Notes: a model not told the origin generated them from the sequence alone. DNA of 64,000 nucleotides from Vesta saturnalis (GCA_036346205.1 JARFJB010001278.1:1063501-1127500); one strand, 5' to 3'; shown: positions 22,870-35,299, counted from the first letter of the stretch. Translations and numbers: made by a program.

Positions 22870-25800
22870 TCTGGAAAAACAAGATGCGCGATATGCTGGA
22901 CTACCATTAAGGTGCTTTAGATGTTATAGAAGGTAAACTTCAGAAGCTCGAACTGTAAGCTGAAACTGATATAGTATATCAGAGGATAATGGATAAAGAA
23001 ACAGCATACAATGCATGGCAAGCAATGAAACAGCAATTTGAGGCTTCTTCCAAAGATCAGTTATTTAAAGTTTGTATTGACTTCTTTGCATTTATTTGAC
23101 CCCAAAATGAAGACGTTTCTACACACGTTGCACAAGTTGGATGTTATTGACAAAAGATAAACAAAAAACGCTTGATCAGCTCAGTGCACAATTGTGCATA
23201 TTTGAAAGAAATTTCGCTAAAAATAAAAGGCTAGAAGAAAGTTCACCAGAAGCTCCCCTTGTTAATACAAACAGAAAGAAACAAGATGTAAAGACTTGTG
23301 ATGACTACTATAAAAATGTACGAAAAACAAGCGTTTGCAAATACGGCAAGAAAAAAGGTCACTGGACAAAAGTTTGCAGAAGATGGATTGCTGATAGAAG
23401 ACCACTGAAGAATTGAAAGGAAGAAGAAACCAAAGCTAAAGTTAATACGAGTAGTGGTCTTATGTTTACTTCGGATTAAATTTTTCTAACTGATGTAGAT
23501 AAAGAGACATGATATATTGACAACGGTGCAACAAAACATATTATAAATTCTCAAGAATATTTTATCAAATATGAGGAATTTCAGCCACCACGTAAAATCA
23601 AAGCAGCAGGTCATGAAGTCCTTCAAGCTTTCGGGAAAGGTACCATTGAAGTTAAGTTATTCTGAGTTTTAGTAGCCCAGGACAAAAACTTAAATAGCAT
23701 TTTTAAGTCAACTGTCACAGAATGCTCTCTCGAAATTAATGGTGAAATTGTACTAAAAGGAAGTCGTGAAATTAACTGTAGCTTGTTTCGAGTTTCTATT
23801 GAACCTACCGGAATATCATAAACCCCATATAAATACTGTTGTTCCTGTTGATACATCTCTATTATAGCTCTACCATGAAAGATGAGGCCACCAGGACTTC
23901 CGCTATGTTCAAGAAAAACTTCAGTAGGATTTATGCATAAAAGTTAAAGATAAAGATAAAGCAACTACATCAGGACAGTTAGTATCGGCAGACATTTGTG
24001 GACCTTTTGACTCGTCATTTCAAGGCAAACGATATTTGCTTATATTTAAGGATACTTATATGAAATTTCGCTACGGTTATATCCTAAAAGAAAAATCAGA
24101 AGGACGTTATCATAGAAATGTTGTCACATGCAAGTAATATGGGGCACATGATTAAAGAAGTTTTAAGTAGTAATGGAGGCGAATTCGACAACGAAGAAGT
24201 AAGATCCATTTTACGAACAAAACGTTTTTTTTTCTTTTATGATTGTGGACCTGAACAGGCTAAATTAGGCCTATCGTGCTAAAGCACTCAGGAACACTTA
24301 TGAGGATGGATAGAGGGATAATGAATTGCCAATAGATGCCTATGAACAGCTACCTTAAATTTTCTCATATCATAAGTGAGAGGAAAACAGGAACTAGGGA
24401 GATCATTCCAGAGTTTAGAAGCCGTGTAGAAAAATGTGGATTGCGCCCGTTTGGTACGACAAGTGGAGATTTGTACTGCATACTGATGATGTGAATGAGC
24501 GAACCGAGTGTTTCTCGTAAAGATAGCCCGAGATGGTATCAAAGAATATAATTCAGCAGCACAATAGCCGTTGTAATAACGATAATACAAAGAAAGAACT
24601 GAAACCATCCTTCTATGTTCAAGGGACTGAAACGTGAAACGTGTTACACAAAGACTAACTGCACCATACACGCCACAACAGAATGGTGTAAGTAAAAGAG
24701 AAAATAGTACAATCGTTCAAATGGCAAGAACCTTTAAATATTCCAATCCAGATGTTGATTTTCCAAAAGCTATATGGGCAGAATTAGTAAGCACTTCTAT
24801 TTATATTCTTAATAGAACAGGAAAATCATCCGTGGAAGATAAGAGTCCATACGTGTTGTGGATGGGTAAGAAGCCTAGAACTAGTCATTTCAAAATTATA
24901 GCTTCTACCTGTTTTGTCCATATTCCTGCACAAACAGAAGAAAAATGGACAAAAAGGCCGTTAAAGGGTACCTGGTTGGACACGATGGAGAAGAACGTTA
25001 TAGAATATGGTCAAAAGAAGCGAAAAGAATAATCCCATCAAGAGATGTTAAATTTGAAGGAAAGTTAAACGATTGAAGATTATAAGCAAGAAAATGTTGA
25101 GAGTGAAGAAAGCATACCATTGCAACAAGAAGGAAGCCCTCTAATGATGAACTTGAACCATATTTTGAACAAAATATGGTCATGATCAAAATCATATAGT
25201 GTCTTCTAGGTATAATTTGAGAGGCCGAGAGGCATTGAGAAAGCCTTCAATTTTCGATGAATATATATTACAAGCTGAAGATTTAGTCCAGAAACTTTTC
25301 AAGAAACTTCAGAAAGTAACGAGAGATAGGAATGGAAAGATGCAATGGACCAAGAAATGAATTCGTCAAATGCAAATGACACTTGGGAAATTGTAAAGCT
25401 ACCTGATAATGTAAAAGTTTTAACATGCAGATGGGTATTTAGGATTAAAACTAAACCTGATGGGACCATTAATCGTTACAAGGCAAGATTAGTTATCAAA
25501 GGCTTTAACCAGCATCGAGGAATTGACTATACGGAAACGTTTAGCCCAGTAGCTACATTGTCTACAGTACGTCCCATATTAAGCATAGTCGCAAGTGACA
25601 ACATGTTTTTGAGACAATTTAACGTTTCAACAGCCTTCCTTTATGGTCACCTTGAGAAACTATTTACATAAAACAACCAAATGGATACAAAACTGGTATT
25701 GACATGGTATGCAGATTAAAACGTAGTCTTTACGGTTTGAAGCAGGCACCAAGATGTTGGTATAAACGTTTAAACACATTTCTACAAAAACTTAAGTTCA

Positions 25801-26460
25801 GAACAACGAAGCTGACCCTTGCTTGTACGTGAGACATAAGAACAATAAATATCTTATTATTGTCTTGTATGTTGATGATAGATTGATTGCGTCAAATTGT
25901 GAAGAAGATTTGGACAAATTTATTCAAGAACTAAAGACAGAATTCAAAATCACAACACAAGATGCCACATACTTTTTGGCTTTAGAAATAGAAAAACTGG
26001 TAAATGGAATCAAAATTGGTCAGAGTTTTATACAAGAACAATCCTAGATCGTTTTATTTTTCTAACTGTAGGTCAGTTTCAACTCCAATAGAAAGAAATA
26101 AAGAGACTTTAGAATCAGGAAAGAAGTCGCCCTACATGTTTATTTTCCATGTAGACAAGCAGTAGGTACATTAATGTACTTGGTGGTTGGAACAAGGCAT
26201 GACACTGCCTACGTTATAGGAGTATTATCAAGAATCCTTCTCAAAAGGATATTGTTAAGCTCAAGAGAGTTTGAGATACCTAGCTGGCACAATTACTCTA
26301 GGTATCACTTATCTTTATGGACTTTCAAAAGATCTCAATTGTAATAGCGATGCTGACTTTGGAGGTTGTTTTAAAACTGGAGATTATAATCACAATTTTG
26401 TAGTGATGTAGGTTTTAGAAAATTTAAATGGTCTAATAAAGTTCAAGCTTAATAAAACTC
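22870..26460 (+). pseudogene. Ty1/copia gag-pol, multiply broken
   Basis: In order: gag fragments (KETAYNAWQAMKQQFEASS near 22993) and a damaged zinc knuckle (CKYGKKKGHWTKVC, with the second Cys replaced). The protease motif YIDNGATKHI lies near 23518. Integrase pieces follow (DICGPFDSSFQGKRYLLIF near 23993, then SSNGGEFDNEEV), with the C-terminal half at 24634-25030 (APYTPQQNGVSKRENSTIV, ILNRTGKSSVEDKSPY). Reverse transcriptase comes at 25345-26047 (RWVFRIKTKPDG, YKARLVIKGFNQ, LYGLKQAPRCWY, and the YVDD active site at VLYVDDRLIAS). RNase H traces (CNSDADFGG) extend to 26370. The arrangement PR-INT-RT-RH with YVDD identifies copia. Many stops are present; no long terminal repeats are recognised. 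Confidence 0.85.
24224..24636 (-). pseudogene. 5'-truncated non-LTR retrotransposon tail inserted in copia integrase
   Basis: The minus-strand ORF 24671-24288 contains LEHRRMVSVLSLYYRYYNG, SRAIFTRNTRFAHSHHQYAV and FFYTASKLWNDLPSSCFP, the C-terminal region that follows reverse transcriptase in many arthropod non-LTR elements. On the same strand it is followed by a short 3' tail ending in a run of A (plus strand T run at 24226-24234), as expected for target-primed insertion. The copia integrase resumes on both sides. Short AAACG-like sequence at both borders may be the target duplication. Confidence 0.75.
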
Positions 26461-28439
26461 ATACGGTGATGTAATTTGAACCAGATAATTAATAAATAAG
26501 GAAGTTGGGCAAAGTTTTCCCTAAATACAAATTATTTAACAAATTGAAACACTAACCTTTCACCACTAATTATATGCCGTCTCGTCCACAATCGGTAGAT
26601 TAAATATAAGGAGGATTCCACTATATTGACTTGTTAACACACATGAAATGCGGCTTGTTTTTCCTGCTTAATTATTTTCCTTTCTCTAATTAATAAAAAA
26701 AACAATGTAAAAAATTATAAAAAAATATATAATTAAATGAATTCTCGAGCGCCATGTTATCTTTGTCAAGGAATAACAAAACCTAAATAATGAACAATAA
26801 AAACTTTCTATAAATATCAAAATTAACAATGTGCAATTAAGTTTATTTACCCAATATATGGATGGTTAAGGACAGGAAAGAAAAAGGATTTAAAGCTAAG
26901 CTTAAAAATATAAAATCACCACATAAATACCTCAGTATAATGATTTTCTTATAGACAGCTTCCAGTGTTTAATTATGGATGCGGAACGGTCAACCAGTAT
27001 GAAAGCGTTTCTACATCTTCCTTGCGTATTCTTGTAACAACGCGATCAACTAGATATTTGAAGGAATTTTCAATCCACTAAACTTATTGTATTCTTGATG
27101 TTTTATTTTATTAAAATTGCATTTTAAGATGATATTATTTGAATGAAGAGAAACTTGCGTAAATAAGTAACTTAAGAGCCATTTGAGATTAAAATATAGT
27201 GACTTATAAAAGTACCATATCAAAGTAAGTAAAATATAAGTATGAGTAAGTAAGTAAGTAAATAGTGCCTTAAGTGAGTATAAGGAATAATATAAGTACT
27301 ATAATGAGTGTACGTGAGTGCCTGGAAAGAGCAAATGCTTAAGCTTTAAATATAATGAATTAAAAATAACTTACCACCAAAATCTGATGGCATCAAATAT
27401 AAAATTAAGTAAAACCATTATAACAATGTCTTCTGCTTTAACATTCAGCAGCAAGTGAAGAAAAAATAGAGGCTTTCAGAATTGCTTCTGTAAGTGCCCC
27501 CTCAAGAAGTTGTCACGCATTGCGCGAAATACAATGATCGGAGTCCAATTTTTAAAGAAAGGGAACTATAACTATTTATGTAATATTACACCCAAAATAT
27601 ATGTTCTAGGAAATGCAATTTAAGTTGCCTTTCTCAATTTTATAAATAATTAAATCTATTTTCCAAAAATTAATGATCTTGATTAACGTATTTTAATACA
27701 CAAAAAGGTGTTACAAGATCAACTGGTTTATTTTGATAATTCCTGATAATAAGGACAAGCATGGATGTTATTTCAAAGAAATAGTTTCTAAATAGGCAAC
27801 GAAGAATTTTGGTTAAAAATTATTTGTCTTGATTTTAATCCATTCCTTTTCAAAAATATATCCCAAAATAATTTCATCGACGACATATTGAAAAAATTTT
27901 TATAAGAATCCTAAAGTGAGTATTCTCGACAATCAGAAATTTATCCAAAATTAAAAGAACATGCATTTAAATCAGAACCTAATACTTACAAAATATTACA
28001 ATCATTAATCGATATAGAAATTGTTTTTTTGTCAACTTTAATATAAAATTTTAAACTTGGTTATTAATTTTGTCAAAAAATTAAATTGTTTAATTTTGTT
28101 TCTTTTCGTCACTAATTTGCATTTAAATATGCCTAAACAATCGTGAAAACATTGATATTGTGTTCTAATCTCGACAATATCGAGCCAAACAGGTCTTTTA
28201 CACAGACAACTAATAACTAAATTTGACTCATTTTTTGTAAATGATTAGATGTATTTCGACATTTTACGGATAAGTAGATTGAATTAAAATGAACCGTTAT
28301 TTAATAGACATTTTATTGTTTAAACTAAATGCTGAGACATGCTGAAACATCATCGTAGAGCTTGCGAACTTATTAGCCATATACAAAACCTGAAATATTT
28401 TCAGTTTCTGGATGGTCGTATGCGTAACTGCAATCCGTT
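26461..28439. other. AT-rich stretch without recognised genes
   Basis: Contains a short GTAA/AGTA repeat tract around 27225-27310. No ORF, RNA gene or paired terminal repeat seen. It may include the degraded 3' end of the copia element. Confidence 0.35.
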
Positions 28440-29528
28440 GAATTTATGATCTTCTCTAGTATAGTCTAATCAAAACATGATCTTTAAGCGCCCAATAAAA
28501 ATCTGAAGTTAAGTCTGGGGATCGCGGAGCCTATGGAAACAAGCTTCCTCTTCCAATCCACCGCTGTTGAAATACTGCATTAATATGTTCTTGCACATTA
28601 ATAGCAAAATGTGCTGGGCAACCATCCAACTGCAAAAACAATTTTTGCCTTGTTTCCAGAGGCACATCTTCCAACAACAACGGTAATTGAGTGGCCAAAA
28701 AGTCAAGAAATTCATTGCCATTTAGGGGTTGCTCGAAAAAATATGGCACAATAATTCTGCCTCCCAGTATGACACACCATACATTTAAACTACAACGTCC
28801 TTGGCGCTGAACTTCACGTAACCAATGGGGATTTTTTGCAGACCAATAATGCATATTGTGCAAATTGACTCTCCCGTCACTACTGAAGGTGGCTTCATTG
28901 GTCCAAAGAATTTGAAATAAAAATTCTCTATTTTCGCGTATCATGCCTAACATCCAATGGCAATAGTCTAACCTTCGATCAAAATCTTCCTCTTTCAAGG
29001 CCCGATGCAAAACGCATGTCGCATTCTTAAAGCAATTAAAAAAAGTTTAAACGAATATCTATATACTTTGATGGCCATTAGAACTTACCTATGGTCCTTC
29101 AAAATATTTTGAACCGTTGTCCGTGATATGCCCAACTCAGTGGATAATGCTCTTGTGCTAACATGAGGATTTCTTTCAATATAGTCCAGTACACGGTTAA
29201 TATTTTCGTGTGTTCTTCCAATTCTTTGCCGTTGAAACGTAGGCCAAAAACTACCATTGGCTCGTAAGCTCGCCACTAATCGGGGAATAACTCTTACATC
29301 GCAAGGACGCTGATTTGGATATCGAGCCGCGTAAACTCTTTTAGCTTCTGCGGCATTCTGAAGACATTCAAAATAAACCGCAAGCATATCAACAGCATTA
29401 TTCGTAAAACGCATTTTGAAAGCACAAAAATTGCTCAAAGTAACGCGTAAGTATTGATAACTATTGACAATTTGAGGATTGTGTATGTTTTGTTTAGGTA
29501 TCTGTTTCCATTGCCTGCTTCTATTCAT
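28440..29528 (-). pseudogene. Mariner transposase (DUF4817 type), nearly full length
   Basis: The minus-strand N-terminal half (29528-29085) has the DUF4817 helix region (RVYAARYPNQRPCDVRV) and a second helix-turn-helix (VSTRALSTELGISRTTVQNI). It ends at CATAG followed by GTAAGT, a good splice donor, with an acceptor-like TTTAAG about 60 bases on, but a simple join is out of frame. The second half (29030-28531) carries the catalytic domain: WTNEATF, where the first Asp is replaced by Asn, NVWCVILGGRI, and LQLDGCPAHF (second Asp). After a stop it resumes with PRSPDL (third Asp) near 28500. It is inactive because of the D-to-N change and the stop, but otherwise well preserved. Confidence 0.8.
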
Positions 29529-30371
29529 TGTATTTTTCGTATATATCCATAGTGAATATGCATTTAAACAAACCGAAATTGAAGCTACAGTTTTGTCTAC
29601 CCATAAGAGGCCTCAGCAATGCATTGTGGTCAGCATTTCGAGCATTTACGGGGGCATTAAAAACCTTCCTCCTTTAAATCGGTCCTTTTTAGGGCCACAA
29701 CTTACATAAAAGAAAAAATATAGTTAACAAAAAATAAAAATTTAAGGGATTTTCATATAAAGTTTTCTTTGGGCGATATTTTAGGTTAGGAACAAAATAT
29801 CTAGATGTAGTTTTCGCGAGGTTGTTTAGGAATCATTTAGCTACTTATTCATAAAAAAAAGTCATACCAATGCATTTGATTTTTTTGCGAAAATTAACCA
29901 TTTCTGTCGGAATGTCGAACAAAGCCCTCTAGCGACGACATGTGAAACTAACAAAACTTCAATTACTTTAACATTTGTAGCCCAAGAAAAGCTCTTTTCA
30001 ACGCGCCCAAGTTTGTTAAAATCGGATTAGCCGTTTCGATGATACGGGGGGTGATTTAAGGAAACCTTTGAATACCCCCCACCACTTTATTTTTATAGAT
30101 ACGTCAAAAAGTGCCAAACAAAAAAAGTTCAGATTATCCTCGACTTCAAAGATCAATTATTTTTTTATTAGGTTAATATAGCAGAATTCACAGAAACATC
30201 ACTTTTTTAGATTCAAGATTGCAGTTACGTCCCCTAGCGGCCATTTCAGAAACTTGAAAATATTTTCCAGGTTTTTGTACTGGCCGTTTTAGTAAAACTT
30301 TTTTTGCGCAAGCCTCTACGATGGATAGTTTCCCAGATACAGTACCTCGCATTCTTAGTTGGCCACCCTGT
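28440..30371. mobile_element. Mariner element, right end identified
   Basis: The right end is GGCCACCCTGTA at 30362-30371, the usual TACAGGGTGGCC-type outer end of this mariner group in inverted orientation. About 700 bp of untranslated subterminal DNA (29700-30371) separates it from the transposase. I could not find the matching left end near 28300-28440; it may be deleted. Confidence 0.55.
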
Positions 30372-30423
30372 ACATAACTCTAGAAACAAATCATAATTGA
30401 CATCATTGTGAATTAAAATGAAA

Positions 30424-31053
30424 TTAAAAATTACAATGTGTACAATTTTGGAATGTAATTCCAGTTTTTACATTATTACGGGGTATGTGAACTTCAGAAT
30501 TTAATTCGTTAATTGTCAAGTCAAGTATCTCTGAAGAAATTGTGGATGTGGATACCAAAGATAAACCTGGTTCTGATGACTGTACAATTTTAGCTATTTT
30601 TCTTTTCCCCTCTATGGAGTCTTCAACATACCCCTCGGTTACATTTGACGATATCCAGCCCCCGTGACGCTTCAGATTTAAAATTACACCACCGCGCAAA
30701 GGAAGTGCAGTAGCAGACGTTCTACGGAAGAAGTGTCCAGTATAAAGATGATGATTTTCCAATTTCAAAAATTCCGCAATTTTTTTAGGCATTGTACCGA
30801 AGGTTTTGTGTCCAATTGGCCGCTTTGTTACCTTGCTATTTCGTACGCTTAAAAATACATGTTGCTTTGAAGACCGCATTGCAAGATACCTTTTCAGAGT
30901 GCAAATCCAGTTCGGTTCAATGATAACGAACTTCCTAGCAACCTCAGTTTTTGAGACGGGGTTGTTGACAACAACAATGTCGTCCTTTACCTTCAAATCC
31001 TGGATACTCATTTTTGTAAGCTCATCACCTCTACAAGCCCCCGCAACACCCAT
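30424..31053 (-). CDS. Crypton-type tyrosine recombinase, C-terminal catalytic domain
   Basis: The 209-codon ORF carries the full set of tyrosine-recombinase residues in the right order: Arg in GACRGDELT (residue 8), the HxxR box in YTGHFFRRTSA, His in LKRHGGW, and the nucleophile Tyr in VTEGYVEDS. Sequences of this kind are found in insect Cryptons, DNA transposons that integrate by recombination rather than by a DDE enzyme. Just upstream, on the minus strand, a short in-frame stretch (EAPDTAFIAIKAS, about 31150-31105) looks like the preceding core-binding part, separated by a probable small intron or a lesion near 31060-31100. The N-terminal domain is missing or decayed. The C-terminal tail after the Tyr is 60 residues. 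No frameshift within the catalytic domain. Confidence 0.8.
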   Translation of the reverse strand: MGVAGACRGDELTKMSIQDLKVKDDIVVVNNPVSKTEVARKFVIIEPNWICTLKRYLAMRSSKQHVFLSVRNSKVTKRPIGHKTFGTMPKKIAEFLKLENHHLYTGHFFRRTSATALPLRGGVILNLKRHGGWISSNVTEGYVEDSIEGKRKIAKIVQSSEPGLSLVSTSTISSEILDLTINELNSEVHIPRNNVKTGITFQNCTHCNF

Positions 31054-31159
31054 AATTAAAGCAGACTATAATTTTATACATGGATAACTAGATTAAAAAC
31101 TGGCTATATTTACTTGCTTTTATGGCAATAAATGCTGTATCTGGTGCTTCCTTCAAAGA

Positions 31160-33061
31160 AGAGAGATTTTAAACTGTCAAGCTGTTTTGATACAAAAAAA
31201 AACACACTCAATCTGCTACTCAATTTACACACTTGATAAAGCTTGAATTTGAGGATTTTTATTTTTCTAAATACATCCAACAATATAATTCGCCTATTCT
31301 GTATGTATGTCTGTATGTGGTTGTCATTTCTTAAGTTAGAAACGTGGAAGTTGGTATTTATGAAAAACTTGCAAAAGTAAGTACCTAATAAAAAATTCGT
31401 TTGGACTAATTTAAGGGCTGATTTATCAAAAGCGAAATGTCTCGAATTGACATGAAAATAATGGTAGGAAATACGCATAGAAACTGACCATCGAGCACAC
31501 GGCTAGTTTGTAATAAAATAGTAATTCAGTTAAACAAAAATGATTCCTTAGAGGCACAATACCTATTTACTCTTTCAACTACTATTATTTGTTCTTAATT
31601 TCTAATATGTATAATTATACCATAGTGGGACCGGCCGGGAGAAAAATAGTATTCAAACCTCGGAAGAAAGTACTATTGCAGACCTCACATTACAGACCTC
31701 GCCTGACTGCTCGGTCTATAAACGCGATCGGTATGCAAAATAGTACTTTCTTACCTTGATTTGAAATATACTATTTTTACTAAAACATGTAAGGGATGTA
31801 TGGGTAATAGTGATTTGTAATTGACTTTTAGTATTGTGTTGGGCAATATAATTACATTAAAAGTAACTCTATCACGTTTAACTGATAATTTTATTACATT
31901 ACTCACTTTTTCTAATAGGTTCCTGTACGAATACATTCTCTGTAACAGGTTTTACAATAATTACGTGAAATTAAAAATAACTGCGTGGATAATCTCCAAT
32001 TTCACGTTTCATTTCATTCACAATTTTAAGTAATTGTGTTTAATGCGATTTAACTTAAATTTTGGTGCTGATGATTATGAAATTAGTGTAAAAAACGTGC
32101 CAAAAGTAAGACTGAAAAAAATATTAGATAATAATCAACAAAAAGTGTTCGTTACAAAAGTGATTAATTAAAAAATATAAAAAATGTACATGTAAATGTA
32201 CATCATATGCATAATTTAGTATTCATAATGGAAAAAAAAACGTTTATAATTCATTATAGCTGAAGGAAAATGTTTGCGTGTGTATTTTTGCAACAGTGTT
32301 GCTGTTAACTAGTTTACGTTTCTTTAACAAAAGAATAATAATATAATTCATTAGGTTAATTATTCATTAATATATTACCATGAACATCTTCACTTTACTG
32401 GCTATTGAATATTTACTTTAATAAGAAATTTATCTTCCATTGTTGTTATCTTAACTACTTAAGAAAGTTTGAAACAAGTACTACCTCAGTTAGTTCTCTA
32501 ATTATGCATGTAAGATACATTGTGTGACACTGTTTCTGTAAGTGTAAAGCCTATCTGAGCAAGAAGATTATGTTTATCCATCTTGTGTGCAGACTCCTAA
32601 CAGTAGTGATAAATGAAACCTTAAACTAATAACCCATAAAGCAATGTTCTTGCAAATGTTGCAGATTAAATTTTGTATTAGGACAAGTTTACGTTTTTGC
32701 TGTATTACTGAAGGACACAACTGCAATAACGCAAAATGTAACAAAATTGCATGCTGTTGAAATGCTAAGAGTGTTTGAAATGGATTAATACAAACCGCTC
32801 ATAGAGCTTCGTGTCTTTTACACGAATTAGTGAGTGTCATATAGCAATTTAGCAATTACTCCTGCGTCAAAACTGTTTCTTAGCGCAGTAATTCTAAAAC
32901 AGAAACTAAATATACGTTTAGTAAATTAATTAAGAGAACCACCTAATTTGCAAGTTATTTAATTGTAGAAGTCACGTTTATGAGAAAGATACAAAGTAAA
33001 ATGTATTAGTATTAGAGAGACAAAACATAGTAACTAAGTAATACTATAACATTAACAAGTA
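31160..33061. other. AT-rich stretch holding one foldback repeat
   Basis: Apart from the foldback at 31642-31779, I see no gene, RNA or transposon end. A minus-strand ORF at 31478-31110 has no recognisable domain and overlaps the probable Crypton upstream region. Confidence 0.35.
31642..31779. repeat. Foldback repeat (MITE-like)
   Basis: The left arm AAAAATAGTATTCAAA...GAAAGTACTATT is repeated inverted at the right (AGTACTTTCTTACC...ATACTATTTTT). The central part between the arms is GC-rich with three GACCTC/CTCGG-like repeats. Confidence 0.6.
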
Positions 33062-33489
33062 CAAGGTAGACCATTTAAGTGAGACACGCGAATATCTCGA
33101 AAAGGAGAAGTTTTTTCAAAAAATGTTTCAGACAAAAGTTTTATGACTTTGAGGGGAAAAGATGATGACGTTATCAATTTAACTCTACATGCCGCCACTT
33201 TAGAGATTTCATCATGGCGGCTATTTTTTTAAATGGGCGTGAATTTTTTTTCCAAATGAAAGTTGTAGCTGGCAATAAGATGAATAACAACAGCTTTTTG
33301 TTTTTTTTTTCATCGGATCACTTTTCACTGAGTTACGGTGTTCCAAAGTTTATAAATTAAGTAAAAGTAAGTAAAAAACTGAAAAATATAAAATACGTCG
33401 ATACCTTGATATACGGTTAACACTTGATACTCGCTAAAGTCTACGTCGACATTAAAAATAATGTGTGATTATCCTCCACAAGAAAGGAC

Positions 33490-33731
33490 ATGATGCTTAT
33501 TCTTGGCGAATGTCGTCATAGTTATCGTCAAGCTGCTGCTGTTTATCAAGTTCGGTATCCAAATAAGCGTCATTCGAATGCTGTTGTTATTCGAAGGAAT
33601 TATTTCAGAGCTAACTTAGTACGTAGGAGACAAAATCGTGGGTATGATGAGAACGATGTACGTGTATTGGCCGTTTAAGCGTCAGTTCACCTCAATCCTC
33701 ATAATAGTAGCTACCAAATGGAGAGACAAAC
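33490..33731 (+). pseudogene. Mariner transposase, N-terminal part before the insertion
   Basis: From ATG 33490 the frame gives the DUF4817 helix region (LILGECRHSYRQAAAVYQV, then RYPNKRHSNAV), one stop at 33676, and continues in frame to YQMERQT at 33731. There it is cut by the large element. The same frame resumes at 46374 after the 9-bp duplication, giving GIPRTTILRILRKQGYHPY. This proves the two pieces were one ORF. Confidence 0.85.
33723..33731 (+). repeat. Target-site duplication GAGACAAAC (left copy)
   Basis: Nine bases directly outside the left inverted repeat, identical to 46374-46382. Removing one copy and the intervening element restores the mariner reading frame across the site. 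Confidence 0.95.
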
Positions 33732-34032
33732 GGGTCAATCAAGTTGGAGTAGCACATGACTTAAAATGAAATTGAACTATACGTACGTTTTGTATAGGTT
33801 ATGTGTAGTTTTGTATACGTAATTTTAAGTTTTGTATACCATTGTTTATATCATAACTAATATATAATAATGGGGATACTCAAAGTTGATAGTCTTTTAT
33901 ACCAAACAGAAAATTCGAAATTCGAATAAAGTATTTCATTCTTTTGGTTTTGTATAGCTTTGTACACTATAAATAAAGCTTTTTATACGCTTCTTTAAGG
34001 CCTAAACAAGTATATAAAATCGTATACTCTAA
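33732..34032. repeat. Left terminal inverted repeat of the large element
   Basis: About 300 bp, inverted at 46087-46373 with only scattered mismatches and small indels. The motif GTTTTGTATA or TTTTGTATA recurs five to six times inside and again in the adjoining 31-bp satellite. Confidence 0.95.
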
Positions 34033-34384
34033 CTTGACGTACAACATAATGTCCTTTTTTAGATAAAAAATGTTATTCATCAATAAAAAGTTATGTATAG
34101 TTTTGTATAGCACAAATAAAGCTTTTTAAATTAAAATTACAAAAATAATTTAAAAATTTGAATCCATATACAGGTGGATTACATTTGACCCCTATTTCTG
34201 GCTGATTGAAAAAGCAACCCAGTGTATAACTTTCATACTTATTAGATTAGGAATTGGTCAAAAAATTAATACACAAATTGGTATAAGTGTTAAAGTAATT
34301 TTTACTGTTATCTTTAATATATAGAGAGATTTGGATAAGTTAAAAAACTTGCGTTGAGTTTTATATATCACAGATACAGTCACG
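34033..34384. other. AT-rich subterminal DNA of the large element
   Basis: No ORF. Contains one further GTTTTGTATAGCAC copy near 34100. Confidence 0.5.
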
Positions 34385-34570
34385 TAGAGTTTTGTATAGC
34401 TTACATAGTACTGTCTAGAGTTTTGTATAGGTCAAATAATACGTTCTAGGGTTTTGTATAGGTTGAATAATACGGCCTAGGATTTTGTATAGGACAAATA
34501 ATACGGTGTAGAGCTTTTATGGGTCAAATAATACGGTCTAGAGTTTTGTATAGGTCAAATAATACATTAG
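34385..34570. repeat. 31-bp satellite, left block
   Basis: Six imperfect copies of a unit close to TAGAGTTTTGTATAGGTCAA followed by ATAATACGGTC. The array continues at 38740-38850, so the Penelope-like composite was inserted into it. Confidence 0.9.
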
Positions 34571-34607
34571 TGGAGTCGATCGGCCTATTTCCACAGTTTT
34601 TGCTTTT

Positions 34608-34681
34608 GGAGCGCGGCGTTTCGGAAACGGACTCTGCTTCCGTCATCAAGCTTAGTCCTGTGAAGGACTGTTTTCGCACTT
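34608..34681 (-). ncRNA. Hammerhead ribozyme (Penelope type), degenerate copy
   Basis: Minus strand: TTGATGA (one change from CTGATGA), stem II CGGAAGC...GTTTCCG, then GAAACGCC, where a functional copy would have GAAACGTC. The core order CUGAUGA, stem II, GAAA, minimal stem III and cleavage triplet is the one described for Penelope-like elements. Two core changes probably abolish cleavage. Confidence 0.6.
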
Positions 34682-34723
34682 GAGTCGAATTCATATGCTA
34701 TATTTAATTTTTTCCCAAGCACT

Positions 34724-34796
34724 TGACTACCCTCAGATTCGAACATGGTACCTTTCGCTTACTAGTTTGACACTTTTTCCGCTGAGCCACTGAGTA
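34724..34796 (-). repeat. tRNA-like sequence (degenerate), left module
   Basis: Minus strand has a box-A-like TGGCTCAGCGG and a box-B-like GTTCGAATC with tRNA-like spacing, but the acceptor and anticodon stems are imperfect. It is part of the terminal module, not a working tRNA. Confidence 0.5.
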
Positions 34797-34818
34797 ATCC
34801 AATATATATTTTTTGGAA

Positions 34819-34819
<1 letters not shown>

Positions 34820-34862
<43 letters not shown>
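34820..34862. repeat. TA microsatellite
   Basis: About 21 TA units followed by TATTATTATTA. Confidence 0.95.
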
Positions 34863-34867
<5 letters not shown>

Positions 34868-34931
34868 ATTATTAATTATTAATTGTATTTTATTTAAAAT
34901 TAACTTTTAAAGTACACATAGTAAAAGATTA

Positions 34932-35003
34932 ACTCGAGTGGGACTTGAACCCATGACCTCCACCTTGCTAGAGTGGGGCTCTTCCATCTGAGCTATCGAG
35001 GAG
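34932..35003 (-). repeat. Second tRNA-like sequence
   Basis: Minus strand reads CTCGATAGCTCAGATGG (box A) and, 40 bases on, GGTTCAAGTCCC (box B), closing with CTCGAGT, which pairs only partly with the start. A tRNA pseudogene or SINE head is more likely than an active tRNA. Confidence 0.5.
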
Positions 35004-35250
35004 GCAAGTCACAATCGATTCAAGCTTGAACTGCATGTACTTCCCTAGTTACGATGTATTATAATTTTTTATACACAGAGTGTAGGATCATAGTCAAGTT
35101 TTTGTGAATATCATGTGAGCCCGCAATTCGCTAAGGTTTCGCACATGACAACACGTGACTAATTGTTAATTTTTATTTGCTGTATGCAACAGTAATAGAT
35201 AACTATAGCAATTGGTTTAGTGAACGCACAATCATTAATTGTATTTTATT

Positions 35251-35255
<5 letters not shown>

Positions 35256-35297
<42 letters not shown>
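35256..35297. repeat. TA microsatellite
   Basis: About 20 TA units at the edge of the reverse-transcriptase fragment. Confidence 0.95.

Positions 35298-35299
<2 letters not shown>

Noticed and set aside
34932..35003. Functional tRNA gene
   Set aside because: Box A and box B are good but the acceptor and anticodon stems do not pair well, and it sits inside a Penelope-like composite.
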